DNA from: Bacteroidales bacterium
GTDB lineage: Bacteria; Bacteroidota; Bacteroidia; Bacteroidales; UBA1402
DNA: 64,000 nt
NCBI GenBank assembly: GCA_017380635.1
Contig: JAFODP010000003.1
Span: forward strand, 20,124 to 84,123
Direction: 5' to 3'
Positions 35,610 through 45,499 of this stretch are shown here, one piece after another. The stretch's first letter is position 1. Every line of letters starts with the position of its first letter. Both the position numbers and the translations under genes were made by a program. The notes under the pieces were generated by a model. It had not been told where the DNA came from, made no database searches, and was given only the letters and a program-made list of their open reading frames with translations.

Positions 35610-38135
35610 ATGAAAAAGATTCTGTATATCTGTTTATTACTTGTGGCAATGTCTGTGTCTTTGGTGCAGGCTGCCGAAGAAAGACAACGCGTCATTGTTA
35701 CCACCGATGCCGAAATCGATGATGAATGTTCTTTGGTGCGCTTTTTGCTCTATATGAACGATTTCGATGTAGAAGGCATTATCAGCTCGGGTTCGCAATA
35801 TCATACCCACGACCACAATTGGGCCGGCGACGATTGGTATCTTCCTTACATGGATGCTTATGCCGCAGTTTATCCCAATTTGGTGCAACACGACAAACGT
35901 TATCCCACGCCCGGACAGCTGAAAGGCTTGTTTTATATGGGTAATGTGGAAACGATGGACGAAATGGAAAAAGTGACGCCCGGTTCGCAACGTATTGTGG
36001 AAGTCTTGCTCGACAAGAGCGATCATCGTCCGGTGTGGATTCAGGCTTGGGGCGGAACTTCTACCATTGCCCGCGCACTGAAAACCATCGAAGAAACTCA
36101 TCCCGAAGAAATGGAATATGTGGCCAAGAAATTGCGTTTCTATTTCATTTGGGAACAAGACAATACCTATCAGACTTATATTCGTCCGCATTGGGGCAAG
36201 TATAATATTCCTACCATTATCAGCGACCAATTCATCGCCTTTTTCTATCATTGGAAGAAATACCTGCCCAAGGATTCACAGAAATATCTTTGCGGAAAGT
36301 GGATGAACAAACATATTTTGCAAGATCATGGCGCTCTTTGTTCTTTGTATAAGGCGCATGAAAATGGCGATTTCCGTTCCGAAGGCGATTCTCCCGCTTA
36401 TTTCCATGTGATTCCCACCGGTTTGCGCAGCTACGAAAATCCGGGCTGGGGCGGCTGGGGCGGCCGTTTCGTCAATGTGCGCGAAAATACTTGGCTCGAC
36501 CAGGTGCACGAAGAAGCTTATGAATATCCGGCAGGTCGTTGGTATACCTCGAATGCTTGGGGCCGTACCCGTCTGAAAAAAGAAATTCCCAACGATGAAA
36601 TGTTGGTGGAATACCTCAAGCCTATGTGGCGCTGGACCGCTGCTTTGCAGAACGATTTTGCCGCTCGTGCCGATTGGTGTGTGCAGCCCTACGATAAGGC
36701 CAATCATCAGCCCGTGGTGGTTTGCAATGCCGAAAATCTGGTGGCAGCTCCCGGTGAAAGCCTGCAACTTTCTGCCGAAGGTACCTACGATCCCGATGGC
36801 GATAAATTGACTTATCGTTGGTGGCAATATATGGAAGCCGGCACTTGTGCCTTGATGGCAGAAATTTCGGATGCCAAGCGTCCCCAAACGAAGCTGATGG
36901 TGCCTGCAGGCGCCAAAGAAGGCGACATCATTCATATCATTCTGGAGGTGAAAGACAAGGGAAAACCCAGTTTGACCAGATACGCGAGAGTTATTATAAA
37001 AGTTAGTGAAAAAGGAATGGCCGAAAGGGTTGCCGACGCAGAAATGCGTCGCTTCCCGGAAGCCTGGCAGACCGACAGCGCCAGCCGTCCTGTTTTCGGC
37101 TATTGTCAGGGTCTGGAAGTGAAGTCTTTCTTTATGCTGGCCGACGAAATGAAACGTCAGGGCAAGATGGATTCCTACGAAAAGTATCTGAAATATGCGC
37201 TCGATTATATGGATACGATGGTGCGCGAAGATGGCAGCATTCTCAACTACGATTATGTGAACGGACGTCGCAACCTGGATATGATCAATGGTGGCAAGAA
37301 TCTCTTCGATGCCTATAAACTTACCGGAGATGAAAAATACAAGAAGGCTATAGAGTTGTTGTATTCGGCGGTGCGTCAGCATCCTAGAAATTCGTATGGC
37401 GGTTTTTGGCATAAGGAAAATTATCCTTGGCAGATGTGGTTGGACGGCGTGTACATGGCCGATCCTTTTTTGGCGCAATATGGCCAAGCCTTCAATCATC
37501 CTGAATGCATCGACGATGCTATTCATCAATGTCTGCTTATCAGAGATTTCCTTCGAGACGGGAAAACCGGATTGTATTATCATGCTTGGGACGAAAGAAA
37601 GGTACAGGCTTGGTGCGATCCCGCCACGGGTTTGTCGCATCATTTCTGGGGAAGAAGCATCGGCTGGTGGAACATGGCGGTGATCGATATCCTTGATTAT
37701 GTGCCCGAAAATCATCCGAAACGCCAGGAACTTATTGCTATTGTGCAAGATATGGCTGCCACCATGTTGTCTTTCCGCGTGGATGGTTGCTGGTATCAGT
37801 TGGTGAACCTGCCGCAGAAATCGCCCAATTACAAAGAAGGCACCGTTACTTCGATGATGTTGTATTGTTACACCAAGGCTTTGCAGAAAGGCTATCTGGA
37901 TGCTGCCGTTTATGGCAATGTGCCTCAAGAAATTTACGATGCCATTCAGATACATCTTTTCCGCGTCGATAGCGACGGAACGCCCAATATCACGGGTTGT
38001 TGCAAAGTGGCCGGTTTGGGTGGCAATCCCTATCGTGACGGTAGTTTCCGTTATTACATGAGCGAACCTATCCGCGATAACGATCCCAAAGCCGTAGGTC
38101 CCTTCATTATGGCTTGCATTATGTTAGGCAAATAA
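35610..38135 (+). CDS. DUF1593 (Sde182-type) and GH105 fusion enzyme
   Basis: The 841-residue protein has a signal peptide ending near VQA. Residues about 25-340 are a DUF1593/Sde0182 nucleoside-hydrolase-like domain with the acidic metal-site motif TTDAEIDDE (D33, E35, D37, D38), followed by its Ig-like C-terminal domain (to about 468). Residues 470-841 are a complete GH105 (unsaturated rhamnogalacturonyl/glucuronyl hydrolase) domain with MWLDGVYMADP (catalytic Asp about D612). GH105 removes the unsaturated uronic acid left by pectate lyases, which fits the three lyases upstream. The DUF1593 part has no established activity in this setting; hydrolase or binding roles are possible. Location is probably periplasmic. 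Confidence 0.93.
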   Translation: MKKILYICLLLVAMSVSLVQAAEERQRVIVTTDAEIDDECSLVRFLLYMNDFDVEGIISSGSQYHTHDHNWAGDDWYLPYMDAYAAVYPNLVQHDKRYPTPGQLKGLFYMGNVETMDEMEKVTPGSQRIVEVLLDKSDHRPVWIQAWGGTSTIARALKTIEETHPEEMEYVAKKLRFYFIWEQDNTYQTYIRPHWGKYNIPTIISDQFIAFFYHWKKYLPKDSQKYLCGKWMNKHILQDHGALCSLYKAHENGDFRSEGDSPAYFHVIPTGLRSYENPGWGGWGGRFVNVRENTWLDQVHEEAYEYPAGRWYTSNAWGRTRLKKEIPNDEMLVEYLKPMWRWTAALQNDFAARADWCVQPYDKANHQPVVVCNAENLVAAPGESLQLSAEGTYDPDGDKLTYRWWQYMEAGTCALMAEISDAKRPQTKLMVPAGAKEGDIIHIILEVKDKGKPSLTRYARVIIKVSEKGMAERVADAEMRRFPEAWQTDSASRPVFGYCQGLEVKSFFMLADEMKRQGKMDSYEKYLKYALDYMDTMVREDGSILNYDYVNGRRNLDMINGGKNLFDAYKLTGDEKYKKAIELLYSAVRQHPRNSYGGFWHKENYPWQMWLDGVYMADPFLAQYGQAFNHPECIDDAIHQCLLIRDFLRDGKTGLYYHAWDERKVQAWCDPATGLSHHFWGRSIGWWNMAVIDILDYVPENHPKRQELIAIVQDMAATMLSFRVDGCWYQLVNLPQKSPNYKEGTVTSMMLYCYTKALQKGYLDAAVYGNVPQEIYDAIQIHLFRVDSDGTPNITGCCKVAGLGGNPYRDGSFRYYMSEPIRDNDPKAVGPFIMACIMLGK

Positions 38136-38144
38136 ATAAGCGTT

Positions 38145-39569
38145 ATGAAAAATATATGGTACGGACTGTGTCTTTTGTTGGCCTGTCAAGCTTGCGCAAA
38201 GCAAGAATTTACTGAAACCGCCCGCTCATGGGAAGGCAAACCTCGTGTGGTAGTGATGACCGACGGCGAAGTGGACGACCGTTGTTCTATGGTGCATTTC
38301 CTCCTGTATGCCAATGATATGCAGGTGGATGCCATTATTCAGAGCAATTCCTGTTTCCAACGTAATGGATGGAGCTCGGAACCTTGGATAGAAGAACAAT
38401 TGGCTGCCTACGAAGCGGTGTATCCCAATCTGAAAGTGCACGATGCCGATTATCCTACGGCCGACGAACTTCGCAAAGTGGTTTACGTGGGCGACGAAAA
38501 TCCTTCGCATGTGCCGCAAGGTATTTCGTATAAAACGATTTTGCCCGGAGCCAATGTTTTGGTGAATCCGGCAGAATGGGAAGATACACCTGGTTCGGAT
38601 CGCATTGTGGAAATTCTTTTGGAAGACGACCCTCGTCCCGTGTATATCCAGTGTTGGGGTGGGGTGAATACGGCCGCCAAGGCATTCCAAAAGTTGCAGG
38701 CAGAGTATCCCGATGAGTATGAAAGAGCTATCGCCAAAGCCGTTTTGTATTGCATTTGGTATCAGGATGCCGGCGGTAGTTATATCGAAAAATATCATCC
38801 AGGAGCCACGATTCTGCTGAGTCATCATTTCAGTGGCAGTTGGGATTATGGCGCGATGAGCAACAGCGATAATTTTGTGAGTCAATACATGCAAAATGGC
38901 CAACATCCCTTGGGTAAATTCTATACGCAACCTTATATCAGCGAGGGCGATACGCCTGCTTTTCTGAATTTTATCGACAATGGTTTGCGTGCTTGCGAAG
39001 ATCCTACTTACGGAGGCTGGGGCGGTCGTTTCTATCGTGTGGATGGTTTTGAAAATGTCTATCGCGATGTTAGTTTGGGCGCTTTGCGCGAATGGATCGA
39101 ACCCGCTTTGCGTGATTTTCAGGCTCGCTTGGAATGGTGCTTGACGCCCGTGTACGAAGATGCCAACCATGCCCCCGAAATTGTTGTTCCCGAAGGTTTG
39201 GATATCGTGGTGCGCAGCGGCGAAAAGGTAACTCTCAAAGCGCAAATCAGCGACAAAGATCCTCGCGATGTAGAAGGTGCTTGGCATCTGCGTGGCCACA
39301 TGTGGGAACAGAAAGGCCGTACTAAGGCTTGGCTCGAAGAAAATCCGGAAAAACGCATCGAGGAATATCGCAGCGACTGGTGTCAGATGCCCGGCGGAAG
39401 CTATACGGGTAGCATCGACTTGGTATTCGAAGGAAAAGATCAGGTGCATTTTGTGGCTCCCGAAGTGGATAGTCCGCAAACGATTCATGTGTTGTTGGAA
39501 GCTTACGATATGGCCTTGCCTCGCATGACTTCCTATGCTCGATTCATTGTAACGGTTTTGCCGAAATAA
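38145..39569 (+). CDS. DUF1593 (Sde182-type) lipoprotein
   Basis: The 474-residue lipoprotein has a lipobox near LACQAC. Its main domain matches the N-terminal part of the preceding fusion: VVMTDGEVDDRCSMVHFLLY (D40, E42, D44, D45), PVYIQCWGG near 166 and AYEAVYPNLKVHD near 85, followed by an Ig-like C-terminal domain (about 345-474). The first DUF1593 member studied, Sde0182, was described as cellulose-binding with a nucleoside-hydrolase-like fold. It lies 9 bases after the fusion gene and closes the first run of the pectin locus. It could be a surface hydrolase or a binding protein. Confidence 0.9.
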   Translation: MKNIWYGLCLLLACQACAKQEFTETARSWEGKPRVVVMTDGEVDDRCSMVHFLLYANDMQVDAIIQSNSCFQRNGWSSEPWIEEQLAAYEAVYPNLKVHDADYPTADELRKVVYVGDENPSHVPQGISYKTILPGANVLVNPAEWEDTPGSDRIVEILLEDDPRPVYIQCWGGVNTAAKAFQKLQAEYPDEYERAIAKAVLYCIWYQDAGGSYIEKYHPGATILLSHHFSGSWDYGAMSNSDNFVSQYMQNGQHPLGKFYTQPYISEGDTPAFLNFIDNGLRACEDPTYGGWGGRFYRVDGFENVYRDVSLGALREWIEPALRDFQARLEWCLTPVYEDANHAPEIVVPEGLDIVVRSGEKVTLKAQISDKDPRDVEGAWHLRGHMWEQKGRTKAWLEENPEKRIEEYRSDWCQMPGGSYTGSIDLVFEGKDQVHFVAPEVDSPQTIHVLLEAYDMALPRMTSYARFIVTVLPK

Positions 39570-39627
39570 GCCGAAATGAGAATCTTGAAAAATTCAGTTA
39601 AATACATAGTATTTATTGGAGGAGAGA

Positions 39628-39660
39628 TTGTCGTAGATATCAGTTTTTTAGTTATCTTTG
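39628..39660 (+). promoter_or_regulatory. Promoter of the FAS1-SusCD operon
   Basis: TATCTTTG (39653-39660) is a full -7 match, with TTG at 39628-39630 after a 22-base spacer, slightly longer than usual. It is 37 bases before the first FAS1 gene. A small inverted repeat AAATAC/GTATTT (39600-39614) lies just upstream and could be an operator. Confidence 0.65.
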
Positions 39661-39697
39661 TCGGTTTTTAATAAAGATTAACTAATTCACAGATAAA

Positions 39698-42172
39698 ATG
39701 AGTCGCTTAAAGAATTTCAAGAATTTGATTCTTAGTGTCTTGGCCCTTTCTCTGTCGGGTGTTTTTTCGTCTTGTCAACATCAGATGAAAGAATATTACG
39801 AAGAACCGGAATGGCTTAAAGGCAGTATCTACGAAATTTTGCAGGAAAGGGGCGAGTACGATCTGTTTTTGCAAGGTGTTGATACCTGTCAGTATACGGC
39901 TTTGCTGAAAGGTCGCAGTATTCTCACGGTGATGGCGCCTACAGATTCTTCGCTTTCCGCTTATTTGCAGAAACATTACGGTTGTGCCGATTGGTCGTTG
40001 GTGCCTGCCGACGAGGTGAAGAAGCTCATCGGTTTCCATGTTTTGTATTACGCTCTCGACCAAAGCAAGTTGAGCAATTTCCGTCCCAAGGAAGGTGATG
40101 GTGCTACGCCCGAAGAACTGGAAAAGAATGCCGGATTGTACTACAAATTCCGCACGCGTAGCCAGGATGCTCCCGAAAAACTGACGGTAAATCGTTGGCT
40201 GAATGGCGAAGTAATCGATACAACTGCCAAGGAAGTGGATGTGTATCATTTGGAACGCTTTATTCCGGTGTTCTCTTCACAGATGTTCCAGACAAAACTT
40301 ATCGATGCCAAGAGCAACTACGAGTATTTCTTCCCCGAAAGCGAATGGCGCAGTGGCAATGTTTTCAATGTGTGCGATGCGGTGGTGGATGAAATGGAAG
40401 TGATTGCCAAAAATGGTTATATCTATTTCGTAGACCGCGTTATCGAGCCTCTGGAAACCATTCATAAAGAGCTGAAAAGCAACGAAGAATATAGCATGTA
40501 TCTGAGCTTCTTCGATAAATATGCCTATTACGCACAAGAAGAAAACCTGACCAATCTTTATGGCGGCGGAACTACCTCTTACTGGGAATGTCTGTACGAA
40601 AAGGCTTCTGGTAAATTTACCTTGCCCAATATCGCCCAGGAATGGCCGGTGAGCGATTATAGCCAGATGTCTACTTTGTCTTACACTTCGAATACTTTGT
40701 TTGCGCCTACCAATGCGGCTTTCAACGAGTTCTATGATTCTTATTGGGGTGTGGACGGAACGGGCTATCCATCGCAGGTGAGCTACGATTCGGTTTCTGC
40801 CGATGCTATTGCTTATCTGTTGAGTAACTCTTTCTACGAAGGTTCTTTGGTTTTCCCCGACGAAATTGAACGAGGCGATATCATCAATGCTTTTACCAAA
40901 ACGCCTATCATGTTCGATTTGAACGATGTACCCGAAGAAAACCGTAAGATGTGTGTGAATGGCGCTTTGTATGGCTTGAATAAAATTACGCCTCCTGCCG
41001 TGTTCGGTACGGTGACGGGTCCGGCTTACCAATACAAACGCTACAGCACTTTCTTGAAGATGCTTACCACTTCGGGTATGGAAAATACGCTTACTTCCGA
41101 TGCGGTGAGCTACATCATGCTTTATCCCAACAACGATCAGTTGGCTGCCAACTTCATTTGGTACGATGCTGCCAGCGACAAAATTAAAAATGGTGTGGTG
41201 GGCGATGCGACTCAGCCAAACTTGGGCTCTGCCGACCAGACGAAATATGTCAATGCGCACATTATCAGTGTAGAAAACAAACGTCCTTTGGCTTCCAACG
41301 GCGATATCCAAGTGATGCGTACGCTTTCTCCTGATTACAAGCTTTATTGGTACATGAATGCAGAGGGTAAGATTACCAACAGTTTCAAGTACAACGAGTT
41401 GATTCAGTATGCCGGTCATAATACCATTACCAAGGATTCTATTTATACCGATATTCAGGAACTGACTTTCCGCGACGAATCTTGGGTGAATGGCTATTGT
41501 TATGAATACGATACGCAAAACAGTTCATTCCTTTTGCAGGGCTCTAATGCCAACGGCTTGATTCAGAATTTTGTGCCTTTCATGTGGTTGCATCGTAACG
41601 ACGAAGGAACGCTCTTCCAAGGCTTTATCAAGGTGCTCGGATTGGCCAACCTTATCGACGAAGAATCCATGACCATGAACTATATGACCGAAAACTGCTT
41701 GATGCTGATTCCTACCACCGATGCCATCAAATCGGCTATTGTGGCTGGCGAGTTTCCGCACTTGAGCGTTCCGCAAGGTACTTTGGCCGATGATCCCGCT
41801 TTCTGGGATTTGGTGATGGCTCCCGCCGACGAAACGCCTGCACAAGACAGCTTGCAGCATTATATGTTGTCTTATTTCTTGCCCGAAAGTATGTCTCCCG
41901 CTTTGGATTATCCCTATTACAAATGGGGCATCGATATCGAAGCCGATGGTGGTTATGCTTCCATCGCTGATATTTCCGGAGAAATGGCTGCTCTTGTTTA
42001 TGTAAATATCTACGATAAAGGAAATGATGGTTTGACAGCCAAGGTGCAGGGTATGGACAAAGAAGTGCCTTTCTACGGCGCTTACGATTATCTGCCTTTC
42101 GTTTTCGATGATGGCTGTGTGCATTTCCTCGATGGAATTTTCGAAGATAAATGGCCTCACGATATTCAATAA
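39698..42172 (+). CDS. Fasciclin (FAS1)-domain lipoprotein with several FAS1 repeats
   Basis: The 824-residue lipoprotein (lipobox near FSSC) contains about four FAS1-like units. Signatures of the type TVMAPTDSSLSAYL (residue 78 region), TLFAPTNAAFNEFY (near 335), SYIMLYPNNDQLA (near 470) and CLMLIPTTDAIK (near 668) each follow a helical stretch such as YEILQERGEYDLFLQGV. FAS1 domains mediate adhesion or glycan binding in other systems. It is the first gene of the SusCD run, 19 bases before SusC, in a position where a surface glycan-binding protein would be expected. Binding of pectin fragments is an inference. Confidence 0.88.
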   Translation: MSRLKNFKNLILSVLALSLSGVFSSCQHQMKEYYEEPEWLKGSIYEILQERGEYDLFLQGVDTCQYTALLKGRSILTVMAPTDSSLSAYLQKHYGCADWSLVPADEVKKLIGFHVLYYALDQSKLSNFRPKEGDGATPEELEKNAGLYYKFRTRSQDAPEKLTVNRWLNGEVIDTTAKEVDVYHLERFIPVFSSQMFQTKLIDAKSNYEYFFPESEWRSGNVFNVCDAVVDEMEVIAKNGYIYFVDRVIEPLETIHKELKSNEEYSMYLSFFDKYAYYAQEENLTNLYGGGTTSYWECLYEKASGKFTLPNIAQEWPVSDYSQMSTLSYTSNTLFAPTNAAFNEFYDSYWGVDGTGYPSQVSYDSVSADAIAYLLSNSFYEGSLVFPDEIERGDIINAFTKTPIMFDLNDVPEENRKMCVNGALYGLNKITPPAVFGTVTGPAYQYKRYSTFLKMLTTSGMENTLTSDAVSYIMLYPNNDQLAANFIWYDAASDKIKNGVVGDATQPNLGSADQTKYVNAHIISVENKRPLASNGDIQVMRTLSPDYKLYWYMNAEGKITNSFKYNELIQYAGHNTITKDSIYTDIQELTFRDESWVNGYCYEYDTQNSSFLLQGSNANGLIQNFVPFMWLHRNDEGTLFQGFIKVLGLANLIDEESMTMNYMTENCLMLIPTTDAIKSAIVAGEFPHLSVPQGTLADDPAFWDLVMAPADETPAQDSLQHYMLSYFLPESMSPALDYPYYKWGIDIEADGGYASIADISGEMAALVYVNIYDKGNDGLTAKVQGMDKEVPFYGAYDYLPFVFDDGCVHFLDGIFEDKWPHDIQ

Positions 42173-42191
42173 CACTTAAACACGCAAAAAG

Positions 42192-45100
42192 ATGAAAATG
42201 ACTAAGAAACTTTCTATGATGCTGTTGATGGTGTTAATGACTATCGCAGCTTATGCGCAAGGAAGCGTGCTGACGGGTACGGTTTACGAAATATTCGACG
42301 GCAGACAAGAACCTTGTATGGGTGTGAACGTGGCAGTGGTGAATGCGCAAAACCGTTTGGTGACCGGTGTTACCACCGATATCAACGGTCAGTATGCCAT
42401 TCGTATGCCGGCCGGCGAAAATTTCACCTTGCTTTATTCGTTCATCGGTTTGGTGCCGCAACGTATTGCTTACACCGGACAGAAAACCCAGGATGTGGTG
42501 ATGAAGGAAGATGCCAAGGCGCTTGGCGAAGTGGTGATTGCTCAGGAACGTACGCATCGCTCGGAATTGGGTGTGTCGGAACGTGCCTTTACCGGTTCGA
42601 GCCAGCGTATCTCTATGGACGAAGTGATGGAATCTTTGCCGGTGAACTCGGTAGAAGAAGCTCTTCAGGGTCAGTTGGCCGGTGTGGATATTCTTACTAG
42701 CGGTGACCCCGGTGCCAAAGGTTCTATCCGTATTCGTGGTACGGCTACGCTCAACTCCAATGCCGATCCGCTTATCATCATCAACGGTGTGCCTTACAAC
42801 ACCGATATCGACGACGACTTCAACTTTGCCACGGCCAGTACCGAAGACTTTGCCGATATGTTGGCCTTGAACCCCAACGATATCGAAAACATCGAAGTAT
42901 TAAAAGATGCTGCTTCTACGGCTATTTACGGTACCAAAGGTGCCAACGGTGTGTTGCTCATTACCACCAAGCGCGGTGCCAAGGGTAAACCTCAATTCGT
43001 GTTCAGCCATAAATCTACTTTGAAGATGGAGCCGGAATCCATTCCGATGTTGACGGGCGACGAATACACGGCCTTTATGCAGGACGCTATTTGGAACACG
43101 GCCAATGCCCGTGGTTTGGATGCTTCGGGCGATTTGCTCAATATGTTGTTCAGCGAAAAATCGTATGCCATCGGCTATCAGCCCGACTGGAGCTATTTTG
43201 ACGAATACAACACCAACACCGATTGGTTGGGCGCCATCCGCAAGAACGCTTACTCTACCGACAACAACTTCTCTATGAGTGGTGGTGGCGACCGTGCAAC
43301 TTATCGTTTCTCTTTGGGTTGGACCATGGAAGACGGTACCACCCGCAACAACGACATGCAGCGTCTTACCTCCAGCTTGCGCATTGGTTACAACTTCTCC
43401 GATCGTATGAACGTGAACGCCGAATTTACCTATTCGGATACGAACAACGATCAGACATATTTGTCAACCTCGGCCCTGCGTTCGGAAGCGCAACGCAAGA
43501 TGCCCAACAAGTCGCCCTATTATATCAACGACGAAACCAAAGAACCTACCGATATTTATTTCACCTATCAGGACGAAAATGAATTTCAGGGTGCTTTCAA
43601 TGGTAGCAAGAACTTCCATCCCATCGCCATGGTGGACGAAAGTTTCAACAATACCAACACCAAGGAAGAAAAAATCACCATCAGTCCTACTTATACCATC
43701 CTTTGGAACGAAAACCAACAACCTATTTTGCGTTACCAGGGTTATGTGTCTATGAAGTTTAAGACGGTGAAATCGCGTAAGTTTCTGCCTCAGGAAGCTA
43801 CCGGTGTGAATATCGAAAACGAGAACTCCAACTACAGCTACGATGGTTACACCAACAACTTCTCTTTGCAGTCGGAAACCAAGTTGCTCTACAACCAGAG
43901 CTTTGCCGACGATCAGCATCAGTTGGTGGGTGCGGCTATCTGGCGTACCACGCAGAGCCAAGGTTCTACCTATGCAACTAATGTTTATGGTGTGGCGGCT
44001 AATGGCATGGGCGACCCTGTGACCGGCGGTACCATCACGTCGGGCTCTTTGAACTCCGGCACCAGCGATGCGCGTACCTTGTCGGGTATTGCCAACATGA
44101 ACTACACCATGTTCCGTTGGATTACGCTGAATGGTACCTGGAACTACGAAGGTAACTCTGCCTTGAGCCAAGACAATCGTTGGGCGCTCTTCCAGTCGTA
44201 TGGTGGTGCTTTGAACTTGCAAGATTTTGAACCTATTCAGCTTTGGACTTCGGAATGGCTGTCGCAGGCTAAATTGCGTGTCAGCTGGGGTCAGTCGGGT
44301 AAGGCGCCTTCGGGCACATCTCCTTATGTGGGTACTTACACGGCCCTCACCGACAAGTACGGAACCATGACACCGGTGGTGCCCAACAATATGCAGCTCA
44401 ACAAGTTGAAATGGGAAACTTCCGAAGAATGGAACTATGGTTTAGACTTGGGCTTGTGGCAAGACCGCATTAAAATGACTTTCGATTATTATCGTAAAAC
44501 CACCACCGACCTCTTGCAGAAGAGCGTGAAAGTGGCCAGTACTTCGGCTTTCTCAAGCATTGCGTACACCAACTCGGGATCTTTGAGAAACGAAGGTTGG
44601 GAATACCGCATCGACTGGCGTATCCACGAAAGTAAGGATTGGCGCTGGAACATGGACTTCAACATCAACCGCAACGTGAACACCATTTTGGAAGTGCCCG
44701 ACAATATTGCCATGGAAACCTATTCCTTCAAGAATGGTCAATATGCGCAGAAGATTCTGGCCGGCACGCCCGTAGGTTCTTTCTTCGGTTATCGTTACTT
44801 GGGTGTTTACCAAAATCTGGAAGATACGTATGCCAAGGACGACGAAGGCCGCGTGATGCGCGATTTGCTGGGTAATCCTGTGGTAATGAAAAACGGTACC
44901 TACACTTGCTATCCCGGCGATGCCATGTACGAGGATATCAACTACGATGGTACCATCGACGAAAACGACATCGTGTATATCGGTAACTGCAATCCTGTGG
45001 TGACCGGTGGTGCAGGCCTTACTGCCCGTTACAAAAAGATGTCGATGACCATGCGTTTCCACTATCGTTTGGGACAAAAAATCATCAACCAGGCCCGTAT

Positions 45101-45488
45101 GAACAACGAAGCGATGTACAATTCCGACAATCAGTCTAAATCGGTATTGCGTCGTTGGCGTAGCGAAGGCGACCAGACGGATATTCCACGCGCTTTGTAC
45201 AATTATGGTTTGAACTACCTGGGTAGCGACCGTTTTGTGGAAGACTGTTCGTATGTTCGTTTGCAGACGGTGTCTTTCAACTACAATCTGCCGAAATCTT
45301 TTGCCGAAAAAATCAAGGCAAGCTCGGCCAGCATGTTCCTCACTTGCTACGACTTGTTCACGCTGACCAATTACAAGGGACAAGACCCGGAAGTGACATT
45401 GCCTACTTCTGTGACGGCTTTGGCCAAGGATAATTCTTCTACGCCCCGAAGCCATCGTTATGCAGTGGGTTTGACAGTTAAATTTTAA
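42192..45488 (+). CDS. SusC/RagA-type TonB-dependent outer-membrane transporter
   Basis: The 1098-residue protein has a signal peptide (to about AYA), a carboxypeptidase-regulatory-like domain (about 28-105), a segment LGEVVIAQ where the TonB-box region lies, a plug domain (about 125-260, with IRIRGTATLNSNADPLIIING and IEVLKDAASTAIYG) and a 22-strand type beta-barrel ending in an aromatic residue (VGLTVKF). It imports oligosaccharides together with the SusD partner whose gene follows at 45500. In this locus the cargo is probably oligogalacturonides. Confidence 0.97.
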   Translation: MKMTKKLSMMLLMVLMTIAAYAQGSVLTGTVYEIFDGRQEPCMGVNVAVVNAQNRLVTGVTTDINGQYAIRMPAGENFTLLYSFIGLVPQRIAYTGQKTQDVVMKEDAKALGEVVIAQERTHRSELGVSERAFTGSSQRISMDEVMESLPVNSVEEALQGQLAGVDILTSGDPGAKGSIRIRGTATLNSNADPLIIINGVPYNTDIDDDFNFATASTEDFADMLALNPNDIENIEVLKDAASTAIYGTKGANGVLLITTKRGAKGKPQFVFSHKSTLKMEPESIPMLTGDEYTAFMQDAIWNTANARGLDASGDLLNMLFSEKSYAIGYQPDWSYFDEYNTNTDWLGAIRKNAYSTDNNFSMSGGGDRATYRFSLGWTMEDGTTRNNDMQRLTSSLRIGYNFSDRMNVNAEFTYSDTNNDQTYLSTSALRSEAQRKMPNKSPYYINDETKEPTDIYFTYQDENEFQGAFNGSKNFHPIAMVDESFNNTNTKEEKITISPTYTILWNENQQPILRYQGYVSMKFKTVKSRKFLPQEATGVNIENENSNYSYDGYTNNFSLQSETKLLYNQSFADDQHQLVGAAIWRTTQSQGSTYATNVYGVAANGMGDPVTGGTITSGSLNSGTSDARTLSGIANMNYTMFRWITLNGTWNYEGNSALSQDNRWALFQSYGGALNLQDFEPIQLWTSEWLSQAKLRVSWGQSGKAPSGTSPYVGTYTALTDKYGTMTPVVPNNMQLNKLKWETSEEWNYGLDLGLWQDRIKMTFDYYRKTTTDLLQKSVKVASTSAFSSIAYTNSGSLRNEGWEYRIDWRIHESKDWRWNMDFNINRNVNTILEVPDNIAMETYSFKNGQYAQKILAGTPVGSFFGYRYLGVYQNLEDTYAKDDEGRVMRDLLGNPVVMKNGTYTCYPGDAMYEDINYDGTIDENDIVYIGNCNPVVTGGAGLTARYKKMSMTMRFHYRLGQKIINQARMNNEAMYNSDNQSKSVLRRWRSEGDQTDIPRALYNYGLNYLGSDRFVEDCSYVRLQTVSFNYNLPKSFAEKIKASSASMFLTCYDLFTLTNYKGQDPEVTLPTSVTALAKDNSSTPRSHRYAVGLTVKF

Positions 45489-45499
45489 TGCCCTTTGAG

